Shown here piece after piece: positions 8,287 to 16,468 of a stretch of 49,498 bases of DNA. Source of the stretch: Actinomadura darangshiensis (GTDB taxonomy: Bacteria > Actinomycetota > Actinomycetes > Streptosporangiales > Streptosporangiaceae). The position numbers and the translations under genes are program-made. Numbering within the stretch: the stretch's first letter is position 1; each line of letters begins with the position of its first letter. The stretch spans positions 1 to 49,498 of the forward strand of contig NZ_SMKY01000034.1 of assembly GCF_004349235.1 (NCBI RefSeq). The letters run 5' to 3'. The notes under the pieces were generated by a model, which saw only the letters and a program-made list of their open reading frames with translations, ran no database searches and was not told the origin of the DNA.

Positions 8287-9081
8287 ATGTCCGACGAGGA
8301 AGAGTTCCTGGACAAGCTGCCGACCGACCTGATCTTCCGGCTGCCGCCCACGTTCGACGACGTCGCGGACGAGCGCCGGCACCGCAAGGAGCGCCTGGCC
8401 GCCGCGCTGCGCGTCTTCGGCAAGTTCGGGTTCGAGGAGGGCGTGGCCGGCCACATCACCGCCCGCGACCCCGAGCGCACCGACCACTTCTGGGTCAACC
8501 CGTTCGGCATGTCGTTCAAGCACATCAAGGTCAGCGACCTGATCCTGGTGAACCACGAGGGCAAGGTCGTCGAGGGCCGCTACCCGGTCAACGAGGCCGC
8601 GTTCGCGATCCACTCGCAGGTGCACCAGGCCCGCCCGGACGTGGTGGCCGCCGCGCACAGCCACTCCACCCACGGGCGGGCGATCTCGGCGCTCGGCCGG
8701 AAGCTGGAGCCGATCACCCAGGACGTGTGCGCGTTCTACCAGGACCACGGCCTGTTCGACGACTACACCGGCGTCGTGACCGACCTGGAGGAGGGCAAGC
8801 GCATCGCCGCCGCGCTCGGTGAGACCAAGGCGGTCATCCTGCGCAACCACGGGCTGCTGACGGTCGGCGACACCGTGGACGCCGCCGCCTGGTGGTTCAT
8901 CACGATGGAGCGCTCGTGCCAGGTGCAGCTCCTCGCGAAGGCCGCGGGGCAGGTCGTCCCGATCGAGCACGACAACGCCGTCCTCACCCACGAGCAGATC
9001 GGCAACGACCTGGTCGGCTGGATCAACTACCAGCCCCTCTACGACCAGATCACCCGCGAGCAGCCCGACCTGTTCGAGTAA
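8287..9081 (+). CDS. Class II aldolase/adducin family protein
   Basis: A 264-residue protein of the zinc-dependent class II aldolase/adducin superfamily (fuculose- or ribulose-phosphate-aldolase type). The metal site is visible: AAAHSHSTHGRA around residues 123-134 gives the first two His, and ILRNHGLLTVG gives the third. VAGHITARDP near 50 and HFWVNPFGMSF match the substrate-loop region of the long-chain members of the family. The start at 8287 is favoured by GAGGAG upstream; the in-frame upstream extension is Arg-rich and non-conserved. A divergent PucR-like regulator and shared palindrome suggest a carbohydrate- or hydroxy-acid-responsive unit. Confidence 0.88.
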   Translation: MSDEEEFLDKLPTDLIFRLPPTFDDVADERRHRKERLAAALRVFGKFGFEEGVAGHITARDPERTDHFWVNPFGMSFKHIKVSDLILVNHEGKVVEGRYPVNEAAFAIHSQVHQARPDVVAAAHSHSTHGRAISALGRKLEPITQDVCAFYQDHGLFDDYTGVVTDLEEGKRIAAALGETKAVILRNHGLLTVGDTVDAAAWWFITMERSCQVQLLAKAAGQVVPIEHDNAVLTHEQIGNDLVGWINYQPLYDQITREQPDLFE

Positions 9082-9091
9082 TCTCCCGGCC

Positions 9092-9493
9092 ATGGACGCT
9101 CTGCACCCGCGGCTTCTGGTGGACGACTTCGGCGCCTGCGCCCGCTTCTACGAGGCGGCGCTGCGCGCGCTGCTCGGGATCGAGCCGGTCAAGCTGATCC
9201 CCGAGGCCGAGTACGCGAACTGGGACCTGAAGGGCGAGGGCGTCCTGGTGCTGATGGGACGGGCCCGGATGGCGGAGGCCGTCGGCACCGCGGAGCTGCC
9301 CGCACCGTCCGGGCAGGACGGCTCGATGCTCGTTTTCCGCGTGGACGACGTGGACGCCTCGTGCGGGACGCTCCGCGGGCTCGGCGCCGTGCAGGTCGCC
9401 GAGCCGCGGGACCGTCCCGAGTGGGGGCCGGGGCTGCGCACCGCCCACCTGCGCGACCCCGGCGGCAACCTCCTCGAGCTGCAGTCCTACTGA
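9092..9493 (+). CDS. VOC-family (glyoxalase/bleomycin-resistance fold) protein
   Basis: A 133-residue single-domain VOC protein. The paired beta-alpha-beta modules are recognisable: LHPRLLVDDFGACARFYEAAL at the start and [19 protein letters not shown] at the end, the latter being the classic metal-side strand motif (DPxGNLLEL). Members act as dioxygenases, isomerases, or antibiotic-binding proteins; nothing here narrows the choice. TAATCT overlaps the aldolase stop codon and lies exactly seven bases before the ATG, suggesting an internal leaderless promoter in addition to read-through. Its last seven bases overlap the convergent histidine kinase gene. Confidence 0.85.
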   Translation: MDALHPRLLVDDFGACARFYEAALRALLGIEPVKLIPEAEYANWDLKGEGVLVLMGRARMAEAVGTAELPAPSGQDGSMLVFRVDDVDASCGTLRGLGAVQVAEPRDRPEWGPGLRTAHLRDPGGNLLELQSY

Positions 9494-10911
9494 TCGGGCT
9501 CGTCGGCCGCCGGCTCGGTGAGCGGGAGGAGCACCTGGAAGCGGGTGTCGCCGGGCAGCGACTCCACCCGGATGTCGCCGCCGTGCCGGTCGGCGACGAT
9601 GCGCCAGGAGATGTCGAGGCCGAGGCCGGTGCCCTGCCCCACCGGCTTGGTCGTGAAGAACGGCGTGAAGATCCGGTCCAGGTTCTCCTCCGGGATGCCC
9701 ACCCCCGTGTCACCGATCTCCACCAGTGCGCTGTCGTTCTCCCGCGCCGTGCGGATCGTGAGCGTGCCCGAGCCCTGCATCGCGTACAGCGCGTTCACGA
9801 TCAGGTTCGTCCACACCTGGTTCAGCTCGGCCGCGTAGACCGGCACGGGCGGCAGCGTCTCGTCGTACACGGTCTTCACCGTCACGCCCTCGCCGAACTT
9901 GCGCTTCAGCATGGTGAGCGTGCTGTCCAGCAGCTCGCGCAGGTCGATCTGCCGGTAGGGGGCGCGGTCGAGCTGGGAGTACTGCCGGGCGGAGTCGAGC
10001 AGCGCGGTGATGCGGCCCACCGCCTCGGAGATCTCCGCCTGGAGCTGGGTCACCTCCATCACCTCGGCGAGCCAGCGCATCGCCGCGGGCAGGTGCTCGC
10101 CCGCCGCCCGTTCGACCTCCCCGGCCTGCTCGATCCCGATCCCCGAGGCGACCAGTCCGGGCGCGAGGTCCCATGCCTCGCCGACGCCGTGCTCCTCCAG
10201 CCAGTCGCCCAGCTCGTCCTCGGCGTCGCTGACCTCCAGCGGGCTGCGGCGGCCGCCCGGCGCGGCGGGAAGAGCCGGCCGCAGCGAGACCAGCGCGCTC
10301 AGGTGGGTGCAGTCGACGCCCTGCGCGGCGAGGTCGGCGAGGCTCTGCTGGGCGCGGATCAGCCGCTCGCCGAGCTCGGCGCTCGCCCGCGCGGCCGCCG
10401 CCGCCGGGTTGTTCAGCTCGTGGGTGAGCCCCGCGGTGATCGTGCCGAGCGCGGTGAGGCGCTCGCGCTGGTCGACGACCCGCCGCGCGGTGGTCATCCC
10501 GAAGAAGCTGCCCTCCAGCAGGTGGGTGGCCATCGGGAACCACTTGCGGACGGCCTTGGCGAACTTGCGGGCCGGCAGCACGAAGAGCCTGGCGGGCCGC
10601 GTCGCCCGCAGCGTGTGCTGGTACCGCTGCTCGATCTTGTCGCCCAGGTACGCCTGCACGGCCCCGCCGTAGGTGCCCGGACGGTCGGTCCGGCTGACCT
10701 CGACCGAGTGGCCCCGCACGTTCTGCGTCATGACCATCTCGCCGTCCAGCAGCACGTAGAAGAACTCGGCCGGCTCGCCCTGGGCGCAGATGATGCCGTC
10801 GGCCGGGTACTCCGCGACCGACCCGCACAGCGACAGGAAGGCGAGCTTGTCGTCGTCGAGGTCCTCGAAGAGGAACAGCTCCTGCAGTTCCTCGGGTGAG
10901 ATGGTCGTCAT
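9487..10911 (-). CDS. Cyclic-nucleotide-binding-domain sensor histidine kinase
   Basis: A 474-residue cytosolic kinase. Residues about 10-130 form a cNMP/CRP-like beta-roll ([17 protein letters not shown], then [21 protein letters not shown] split around 34-54). A helical region carries the phospho-acceptor box [12 protein letters not shown] with His164. The ATPase domain shows the N-box [10 protein letters not shown] (Asn373), G1 DTGVGIP (401-407), F-box FTPFFTTK and G2 GQGTGLGL (425-432). There is no membrane segment, so the signal is internal. It follows the response-regulator fusion gene with a 4-base ATGA overlap, so the two form a translationally coupled two-component pair, probably sensing redox or a bound nucleotide. 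Confidence 0.9.
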   Translation of the reverse strand: MTTISPEELQELFLFEDLDDDKLAFLSLCGSVAEYPADGIICAQGEPAEFFYVLLDGEMVMTQNVRGHSVEVSRTDRPGTYGGAVQAYLGDKIEQRYQHTLRATRPARLFVLPARKFAKAVRKWFPMATHLLEGSFFGMTTARRVVDQRERLTALGTITAGLTHELNNPAAAAARASAELGERLIRAQQSLADLAAQGVDCTHLSALVSLRPALPAAPGGRRSPLEVSDAEDELGDWLEEHGVGEAWDLAPGLVASGIGIEQAGEVERAAGEHLPAAMRWLAEVMEVTQLQAEISEAVGRITALLDSARQYSQLDRAPYRQIDLRELLDSTLTMLKRKFGEGVTVKTVYDETLPPVPVYAAELNQVWTNLIVNALYAMQGSGTLTIRTARENDSALVEIGDTGVGIPEENLDRIFTPFFTTKPVGQGTGLGLDISWRIVADRHGGDIRVESLPGDTRFQVLLPLTEPAADEPDQ

Positions 10912-12557
10912 GCCTGCTCCAGGTAGCGATGCACAAGGGCCACGGCCATGGCGCCGTCGCCGACCGCCGAGGCGACCCGCTTCATCGACTCCGAGCGGAC
11001 GTCGCCCGCGGCGAACACGCCGGGGACGTTGGTCTCCAGGTGGTAGGGCTGGCGGGCGAGCGGCCAGCCGGCGGGGCGCCGCCCGCCGGCGACCAGGTCC
11101 GGGCCCGTCAGGACGTAGCCGCGCGCGTCGCGTTCGACGAGGCCGTCCAGCCAGCCCGTGCCGGGCTCGGCGCCGATGAACACGAACAGCCAGTGCGCGT
11201 CGATGGTCTTCTTCCCGCCCGCCCAGGCGAACGTGAGCCGCTCCAGCCGGTCGGTGCCCTCCGCGGCGCACACCGTCTTGCCGGTGTGCACCTCGATGTT
11301 GGGCGTCGCGGCGATCTGCTCGATCAGGTAGTGCGACATCGACTTCTCCAGGCCGTCCGCCCGGACGATGATGTGCACCTTCCTGGCGTACCGGGCCAGG
11401 TACACGGCGGCCTGCCCGGCGGAGTTGGCGCCGCCGACGACGGCGACCTCCTCGTCCGCGCAGGACGGCGCCTCGGTCAGCGCCGCCCCGTAGAAGACGC
11501 CGCGCCCGACGAAGTCGTCCACGCCCTCCGCGACGAGGCGGCGGTAGGAGACGCCGCTGGCGAGGATCACGGCGTGCGCGGCGATCTCCGTGCCGTCCGA
11601 CAGCCGCGCCACCCGGGCCGTGCCGCGCGACTCCAGCCCGACGACCTCGCCGGCCTGCAGCAGCTCGGCGCCGAACCGGTCGGCCTGCCGGCGGGCCCGC
11701 TCGGCCAGCTGCGACCCGCTCACCCCGTCGGGGAAGCCGAGGTAGTTCTCGATGCGGGAGCTCTGCCCGGCCTGGCCGCCGAGGGCGCGGCGCTCCACCA
11801 CGACCGTCCGCAGGCCCTCGGACGCGCCGTACACGGCCGCGCCGAGGCCGGACGGGCCGCCCCCGACCACGATCAGGTCGTAGAAGCCGGTGGACGGGGT
11901 GCTCGGCAGCCCGACCGCGGCGGCCAGCTCGGCGTCGGACGGCGCGGACAGCGCCGTCCCGTCCGCGGTGACCACCAGCGGAAGCTCGGGCTCCCCGGCG
12001 GCGGCGACCAGCTCGGCGCCGTCCGGGTCGGAGTCCATCAGCCAGGTGTAGGGCATCTGGTGGCGGGCGAGGAAGTCGCGGACCTCGTAGCAGCGCGACG
12101 ACCAGCGGTGCCCGACGACCCGCAGCTCGCGGGGCGGGTCCCGGTCGGTGCGGGCCCACACGTCCAGCAGGTTGTCGATCACCGGGTAGAACTTCTCCTC
12201 CGGCGGGTCCCACGGCTTGAGGAGGTAGTGGTCGAGGTCCACGTCGTTGATCGCGCGGATCGCGGCGTCGGTCTCGGCGTAGGCGGTGAGCAGGACCCGG
12301 CGGGCGTACGGGAACACGTCCATGGCGTGCTCCAGGAACTCCACGCCGTCCATCTCCGGCATCCGGTGGTCGGCGAGGAGGACGGCCGTGTCCTCGCCGC
12401 GCAGCCGCAGCTCGCTCAGCGCGTCCAGGGCCTGCCGGCCCGACTCGGCGCGCACGATCCGGTACGACTCGGCGTACCTGCGGCGCAGGTCGCGCGCCAC
12501 GGCCCGGGACACGCCCGGGTCGTCGTCGACCGTCAGCAGCACTGGCTTCGGCAACAC
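10908..12557 (-). CDS. Response regulator-thioredoxin reductase-like FAD oxidoreductase fusion
   Basis: A 549-residue three-part protein. Residues 1-125 form a receiver domain with acidic cluster DDD 11-13, phospho-acceptor Asp63 (LLADHRMPEMDG), Thr91 and Lys114. Residues about 145-205 look like a thioredoxin/glutaredoxin-like insert with a single Cys156. Residues 225-549 form a thioredoxin-reductase-like flavoprotein with FAD motif GGGPSG (232-237), NADPH motif VVGGANSAG (373-381) and C-terminal GVFAAGDVR. The usual redox CxxC before the NADPH domain is absent; the corresponding region is APSCADEE with one Cys (366). It therefore cannot work as a classical thioredoxin reductase and may be a phosphorylation-gated NAD(P)H oxidase or redox switch. 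The GTG start has GGGGGAC upstream. Confidence 0.88.
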   Translation of the reverse strand: MLPKPVLLTVDDDPGVSRAVARDLRRRYAESYRIVRAESGRQALDALSELRLRGEDTAVLLADHRMPEMDGVEFLEHAMDVFPYARRVLLTAYAETDAAIRAINDVDLDHYLLKPWDPPEEKFYPVIDNLLDVWARTDRDPPRELRVVGHRWSSRCYEVRDFLARHQMPYTWLMDSDPDGAELVAAAGEPELPLVVTADGTALSAPSDAELAAAVGLPSTPSTGFYDLIVVGGGPSGLGAAVYGASEGLRTVVVERRALGGQAGQSSRIENYLGFPDGVSGSQLAERARRQADRFGAELLQAGEVVGLESRGTARVARLSDGTEIAAHAVILASGVSYRRLVAEGVDDFVGRGVFYGAALTEAPSCADEEVAVVGGANSAGQAAVYLARYARKVHIIVRADGLEKSMSHYLIEQIAATPNIEVHTGKTVCAAEGTDRLERLTFAWAGGKKTIDAHWLFVFIGAEPGTGWLDGLVERDARGYVLTGPDLVAGGRRPAGWPLARQPYHLETNVPGVFAAGDVRSESMKRVASAVGDGAMAVALVHRYLEQA

Positions 12558-12685
12558 GTCCCCCTAGATCCGGCACATCCCCGGACGAAAGCCTACGTCG
12601 ATCCTGCCCGTTCGCGCCGCACCCGATGCGCCGGACACCGGACCCGCCGCCCGGCCGCCGCCGCCCCATCGGTCATGATCGGGGC

Positions 12686-13741
12686 ATGGACCTGCGTGTT
12701 GCGCTGATCGGATACGGCACCGGCGGCTCGGTTTTCCACGCCCCGCTGATCTCCTCGGTGCCGGGGATGCGGCTGGCCGCGGTCGTGACGGGCGCCCCGG
12801 AACGGCAGCGCGCCGTGCGGGAGCGCTACCCGGAGGCGGAGGTGGTCGACGGCGCCGACCGGCTGTGGGGGGCGCCGGGCGGCTACGACCTCGTCGTCGT
12901 CACCGCGCCGAACCGGCAGCACGTCCCGCTGGCCCGGACGGCGCTGACCGCGGGCGTCCCGGTGGTCGTGGACAAGCCGGTCGCGGCCTCGGCGGCGGAC
13001 GCCCGGTCGCTGGCGGCGCTGAGCGCCGTCCGGGGCCTGCCGGTGTTCCCGTTCCACAACCGCCGCTGGGACGGCGACTACCAGACGGTGGGGCGGCTCG
13101 TGGACGCCGGCGCGCTCGGCGGCGTCCAGCGCCTGGAGTCCCGGTTCGAGCGCTGGCGGCCGGAGGTGAAGGAGAGCTGGAAGGAGAGCGCCGACCCGCG
13201 CGACGCGGGCGGCATCCTGTTCGACCTCGGCTCCCACCTCGTCGACCAGGCGGTCGCCCTGCTCGGCCGCCCGGCCCGCGTCCACGCCGAGATCGACACC
13301 CGCCGCGGCGGCGCCGTCGCCCCCGACGACGTGTTCCTGGCCCTCTCCCACCCGGGCGGCGCCCGCTCCCACCTGTGGATGAGCGCGACCTCCGCGCAGC
13401 CCGGCCCGCGCTTCCGCGTCCTCGGCGGCCGCGCGGCCTACACGGTCTCGGGCATGGACGTGCAGGAGGCGCAGCTCCACGAGGGCCTGACCCCGAAGGA
13501 CCCCGGCTACGGCATCGCCCCGCCGGAGTCGTACGGCCTGCTCGGCACCCCTGGCCACCAGACCCCGGAACCGACCGCCCCAGGCGCCTACCACGAGTTC
13601 TACGCGAGCGTCCTGCGCACCCTGCGGGACGGCGCTCCCCCGCCGGTCACCCTCGCGGACGCGATCACCGGCCTCGAGGTGATCGAGGCGGCCAACCGCT
13701 CCGCCCGCGAAGGCACCGCCGTCGACCTGCCCGATCAGTAG
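12686..13741 (+). CDS. Gfo/Idh/MocA-family oxidoreductase
   Basis: A 351-residue NAD(P)-dependent oxidoreductase. The Rossmann start RVALIGYGTGGSVFHAPL and the catalytic-lysine motif VVDKPVAAS (the family's EKP) are clear, followed by a beta-sheet C-terminal domain with GGILFDLGSHLVDQ, which contains the usual His at the active site. This is the scyllo-inositol dehydrogenase/IolW-like branch. I start it at the ATG at 12686, which lies six bases after a CATGAT -10-like hexamer; the upstream in-frame extension is Arg/Pro-rich. It converges on the EEP phosphatase with a 7-base overlap. Confidence 0.9.
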   Translation: MDLRVALIGYGTGGSVFHAPLISSVPGMRLAAVVTGAPERQRAVRERYPEAEVVDGADRLWGAPGGYDLVVVTAPNRQHVPLARTALTAGVPVVVDKPVAASAADARSLAALSAVRGLPVFPFHNRRWDGDYQTVGRLVDAGALGGVQRLESRFERWRPEVKESWKESADPRDAGGILFDLGSHLVDQAVALLGRPARVHAEIDTRRGGAVAPDDVFLALSHPGGARSHLWMSATSAQPGPRFRVLGGRAAYTVSGMDVQEAQLHEGLTPKDPGYGIAPPESYGLLGTPGHQTPEPTAPGAYHEFYASVLRTLRDGAPPPVTLADAITGLEVIEAANRSAREGTAVDLPDQ

Positions 13742-14571
13742 CGCAGGTCGGCGAACACGCCGTAGTGGTCGGACGGGACGACCCCGTCCACCGGACGGTC
13801 GCCCAGCAGCCCGCACCGGACGGGATGGCCGGCGCCGCCCGCGCGCGGCCACGCCGAGAAGACGTAGTCGATGCGGCGGTCCGGCCACAGCACCGGCTCC
13901 GTCCACGGGTTGGCGCCGCTCCAGGTGTACCCGGGGGTGCCGTCGCCGGCCGTCTCCCAGGCGTCGTAGAACACCACGCCGGGCGCGCTGACGGCGGCGC
14001 GGCCGGTGAGCATGCGGATCTCGTCGGAGTCCGGGTCGGCGTTGAAGTCCCCTGCCACCACGACCGGCGCGTCCCTGCCGGTGGTCTCGCGCACGTAGGC
14101 GCCGAGGGCGCGGACCTGCTCCTGCCGCTGCGCGCTGTGGCCCAGCTTCCACCCGAGCGCGGCCCCGAACAGCTGGAGCGCCCCGCGCGGCCCGTCCACC
14201 CGGGCGTGCACGGCGAGACCGCCGTCGGCCCCGGTCCGATCGCCCAGCCGCCGCTCGCCCACCCGGCCGAGGGGCCAGCGGGACAGCAGGGCGATTCCGG
14301 ACCGGCCGCCCGCCGGCGCCCGGGACTCCCCGCCCCGGAACACGGTGTGCGGCAGGCCGAGCGCCCCGCCGAGCCGTGCCGCCTGCGCGGCGTCGTCGTC
14401 CTCCCATGCCTCGACCAGGACGACGGCGTCGGGGGCGGCCTCCCGGAGCACCGCGAGGATCGCCTTCTCGCGGTCCTCCCAGGGGCCGTAGCGGTCCCAG
14501 ACGTTCCAGGCCGCGACCCGGGCGGTGCTCTCGATCAGGGGGCCGTACGGGCGCTCGATGTCGTGGGGCAC
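13735..14571 (-). CDS. Endonuclease/exonuclease/phosphatase (EEP)-family hydrolase
   Basis: A 278-residue EEP-fold metal-dependent hydrolase without a signal peptide. The motifs run in family order: VAAWNVWDRYGPW (metal Asn), VLVEAWEDD (metal Glu), VVVAGDFNADPDS (Asp/Asn pair), RRIDYVFS, and the C-terminal PSDHYGVFADL with the catalytic Asp-His. It could act on phosphodiesters, nucleic acids or inositol phosphates; context does not decide. The GTG start has TACTCT exactly six bases upstream, a leaderless pattern, and lies only 4 bases after the stop of the cell-wall hydrolase gene on the same strand. Confidence 0.87.
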   Translation of the reverse strand: MPHDIERPYGPLIESTARVAAWNVWDRYGPWEDREKAILAVLREAAPDAVVLVEAWEDDDAAQAARLGGALGLPHTVFRGGESRAPAGGRSGIALLSRWPLGRVGERRLGDRTGADGGLAVHARVDGPRGALQLFGAALGWKLGHSAQRQEQVRALGAYVRETTGRDAPVVVAGDFNADPDSDEIRMLTGRAAVSAPGVVFYDAWETAGDGTPGYTWSGANPWTEPVLWPDRRIDYVFSAWPRAGGAGHPVRCGLLGDRPVDGVVPSDHYGVFADLRY

Positions 14572-14575
14572 TCCG

Positions 14576-15595
14576 TCAGAGTACGGAGACGTGGACGTGG
14601 TCGAAGTGGTTCTGGGTGACGCTGCCGCGGTCCTCCATCGCGCGCCAGCCGCCGCTGCCGCGCATGTCGTAGATCCGCTGCTTCCAGATGACGTACTTGA
14701 CGCCGAGGCGTGAGGCGTTGTCGATCACGTACTGGGCGACGCGGTCGCCGTGCGCCTGCGCGGAGGAGCTCGGCATCTTGCCGCCGGTGCTCTCCATGAA
14801 GTCGCAGGCGGTGCCGGAGCCGTGGTCCTGCGGGTCGCCGGGGCGCGAGCAGCCGATGGTGGGGAACGGGCCGAACTTGCCGTCGATCTCCAGCAGGACC
14901 GTGCGCATCCGCGAGGTCATCGAGTTGCCGACGATCGGGGACTTGGTGCCGCTCACCCCGTCGGGGCGGCCGCCGCCCGAGACGCTCGTGCGGGTCACCT
15001 CGGGCTTGTACTTGGCGAGCAGCTTCTTGACGCGGGAGCGCTGGCCCTCCAGGTCCTCGATCTGCTTCTTGACCTCGTCCAGCTTCTTCGCCGCCGTCTC
15101 CTGCGACCGCGCGGCCTTGGTGTTGAGCGCCTGCAGGTTCTGGATGCGGCGGCCGTTGTTGCGGGCGATGTGCTCCAGGACCGCGGCGTCGCGCACCGCG
15201 GCCGACGGCTCGGACGAGGACACCATCGGGATGACGTCGAGGCGGCCGGTCATGTAGGTGGACGAGGCGATCCGGGCCACGGCGGCGCGGGCGGTGCCGT
15301 AGTCCTTGCCGGCCTTGGCCGCGTCGGCGCCGGCGCGCTCGGCGGCCTTCTTCGCCTCTTCGAGGGAGACCAGTTCGCCCCGGTAGTCCTTGGACAGCTT
15401 CTCGGAGCGCTTCTTGAGCTCCGCGTACTTCTTCTTCAGGTCCTTCGGCTCCTGCGGGAGGCCCGCGGCGCTCCCGGACGCCGGCGGCAGGGCCGCCGAG
15501 ACGCCCGCCACGAGGGCGAGCGCGGCGAGGCGTCTGGCCGCCTTGCGCCCGCGCGGGGGGCGGGGCGTCCGGCCGGGGGGATCGAGGGCCGCCAC
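14576..15595 (-). CDS. Secreted coiled-coil protein with ARB_07466-like C-terminal cell-wall hydrolase domain
   Basis: A 339-residue exported protein. A Lys/Arg-rich start precedes a hydrophobic signal segment (about 22-44, RRLAALALVAGVSAALPPA). Residues 50-200 form a Lys/Glu/Ala-rich coiled coil like those of NlpC/P60 and RipA-type wall hydrolases. The C-terminal ~110 residues hold DHGSGTACDFM, YVIWKQRIYD and NHFDHVHVSV, the ARB_07466/M15-like fold with Asp/His metal ligands. This suggests peptidoglycan cleavage or a wall-remodelling role. The GTG at 15595 is preferred because AAGGAG lies just upstream; the longer frame from 15652 has no such site. A TAGCGT -10-like element at 15633-15638 would give a ~30-base leader. 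Confidence 0.8.
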   Translation of the reverse strand: MAALDPPGRTPRPPRGRKAARRLAALALVAGVSAALPPASGSAAGLPQEPKDLKKKYAELKKRSEKLSKDYRGELVSLEEAKKAAERAGADAAKAGKDYGTARAAVARIASSTYMTGRLDVIPMVSSSEPSAAVRDAAVLEHIARNNGRRIQNLQALNTKAARSQETAAKKLDEVKKQIEDLEGQRSRVKKLLAKYKPEVTRTSVSGGGRPDGVSGTKSPIVGNSMTSRMRTVLLEIDGKFGPFPTIGCSRPGDPQDHGSGTACDFMESTGGKMPSSSAQAHGDRVAQYVIDNASRLGVKYVIWKQRIYDMRGSGGWRAMEDRGSVTQNHFDHVHVSVL

Positions 15596-15632
15596 AGATC
15601 TCTCCTTGATAACAAAGCTCAAGATTGGCGGC

Positions 15633-15638
15633 ACGCTA
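15633..15638 (-). promoter_or_regulatory. Possible -10 element for the coiled-coil wall hydrolase
   Basis: TAGCGT fits the actinobacterial TANNNT -10 consensus and lies 38 bases before the GTG start, in a locally A/T-richer stretch. No convincing -35 is visible. Confidence 0.35.
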
Positions 15639-15725
15639 CCACAAGCGCCCATTTCGTCTCATCTGCTTCACAAAACACACAGAGTCACACGCGAGCTACC
15701 GAAGGGCCGCGACGCCACACGCCTG

Positions 15726-15760
15726 AGGGGCCGGACCGCTCGCTGCGGTCCGGCCCCTCA
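15726..15760 (-). terminator. Intrinsic terminator downstream of the HNH endonuclease gene
   Basis: A perfect 15-bp stem (GAGGGGCCGGACCGC pairing with its complement) closes a 5-base loop TCGCT, 33 bases after the HNH stop codon. No T-run follows on either strand, as is common in high-GC actinomycetes. It separates the HNH gene from the wall-hydrolase promoter. Confidence 0.8.
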
Positions 15761-15792
15761 CCCGTCGCGCCGGGATGCGCCGGCATTCCCCG

Positions 15793-16233
15793 TCAGGGCC
15801 CGACGAGCTCCTCCCAGCGCGGCACCCGCGGCTTCGACAGCAGCCGCAGGCCGGCCTCGGAGACCGTCCGGTCGCCCTTGCGGTTGTTGCACCGGCCGCA
15901 CGCCAGGACGGTGTTCTCCCACGTGTCGCCGCCGCCGCGCGACTGCGGGTGGACGTGGTCGATCGTGTTGCCGCGCTTGCCGCAGTAGCAGCAGGTGCCC
16001 CGGTCGCGCAGGTAGACGCCGCGCTTGCTCCACGGCGGGCGCCGGCCGTGCCGCCAGCGCATCGCGACGTAGCGGACGAGCCGCAGGACCCGCGGCACGG
16101 GGAAGGACCCGAACGTGCGGCCCTCCTCGACCTCCTCGACGACCGCCACCTCGCGCACCAGCATGCGGATGGCGTGCCGCAGATCCACCCTTTGCAGGGG
16201 CTCGTACGACGCGTTCAGGACGAGCACGTTCAC
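15793..16233 (-). CDS. HNH endonuclease
   Basis: A 146-residue protein starting MNVLVLNASYEPLQRVDLRHA, the signature of a widely conserved actinobacterial HNH family. The nuclease core is CCYCGKRGNTIDHVHPQSRGG (split 81-101; Zn Cys81/Cys84, catalytic Asp92-His93), NTVLACGRCNNRKG with Asn107 and Zn Cys112/Cys115. A metal-dependent nuclease fold is therefore intact. The role is unknown; it is a stand-alone chromosomal gene, not tied to a restriction system here. The GTG at 16233 has a strong GGAGGTG upstream, and a longer in-frame start would run through the tRNA, so this start is secure. Confidence 0.9.
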   Translation of the reverse strand: MNVLVLNASYEPLQRVDLRHAIRMLVREVAVVEEVEEGRTFGSFPVPRVLRLVRYVAMRWRHGRRPPWSKRGVYLRDRGTCCYCGKRGNTIDHVHPQSRGGGDTWENTVLACGRCNNRKGDRTVSEAGLRLLSKPRVPRWEELVGP

Positions 16234-16258
16234 CGGACCACCTCCCTCGCCCGTGCCG

Positions 16259-16329
16259 CTCCCCCACCAGGATTCGAACCTGGATTTCCGCATTAACGGT
16301 GCGGCGCTCTTCCGTTGAACCACAGGGAA
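16259..16329 (-). tRNA. Atypical tRNA-Asn (anticodon GTT)
   Basis: A 71-base cloverleaf can be folded on the minus strand: T-arm CCAGG-TTCGAAT-CCTGG, D-stem GTTC/GAGC with a GG in the loop, anticodon stem CCGCA/TGCGG, loop CCGTTAA giving anticodon GTT, discriminator G and no encoded CCA. Two features are unusual: base 33 is C instead of the nearly universal U, and the acceptor stem (TTCCCTG/TGGGGGA) has three G-T wobble pairs at 2-71, 6-67 and 7-66. It could be a functional divergent tRNA, an extra copy, or a decaying one. The HNH gene follows 26 bases downstream. Confidence 0.75.
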
Positions 16330-16468
16330 ATGCTTCGGCAATTCTCCGCCTTCCGGGCATTTCCCGGAAGACCTCCATAAGAGTGCCGATCAACGGGCAC
16401 CGGGGGCAACGTGTTTTCGGGCCGAGGGCCGGAGCCGGAGCCGGACCAGGATGGGCAGCCGGGCGGGA

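Noticed and set aside
9487..12669. 1060-codon minus frame covering kinase and response-regulator genes
   Set aside because: The N-terminal ~585 codons are an Arg/Gly-rich shadow of the response-regulator fusion; the true kinase starts at 10911.
15596..15725. Possible ydaO-type c-di-AMP riboswitch upstream of the wall hydrolase
   Set aside because: Such switches often precede wall hydrolases in actinomycetes, but none of the conserved core blocks is visible, and the likely leader is only about 30 bases.
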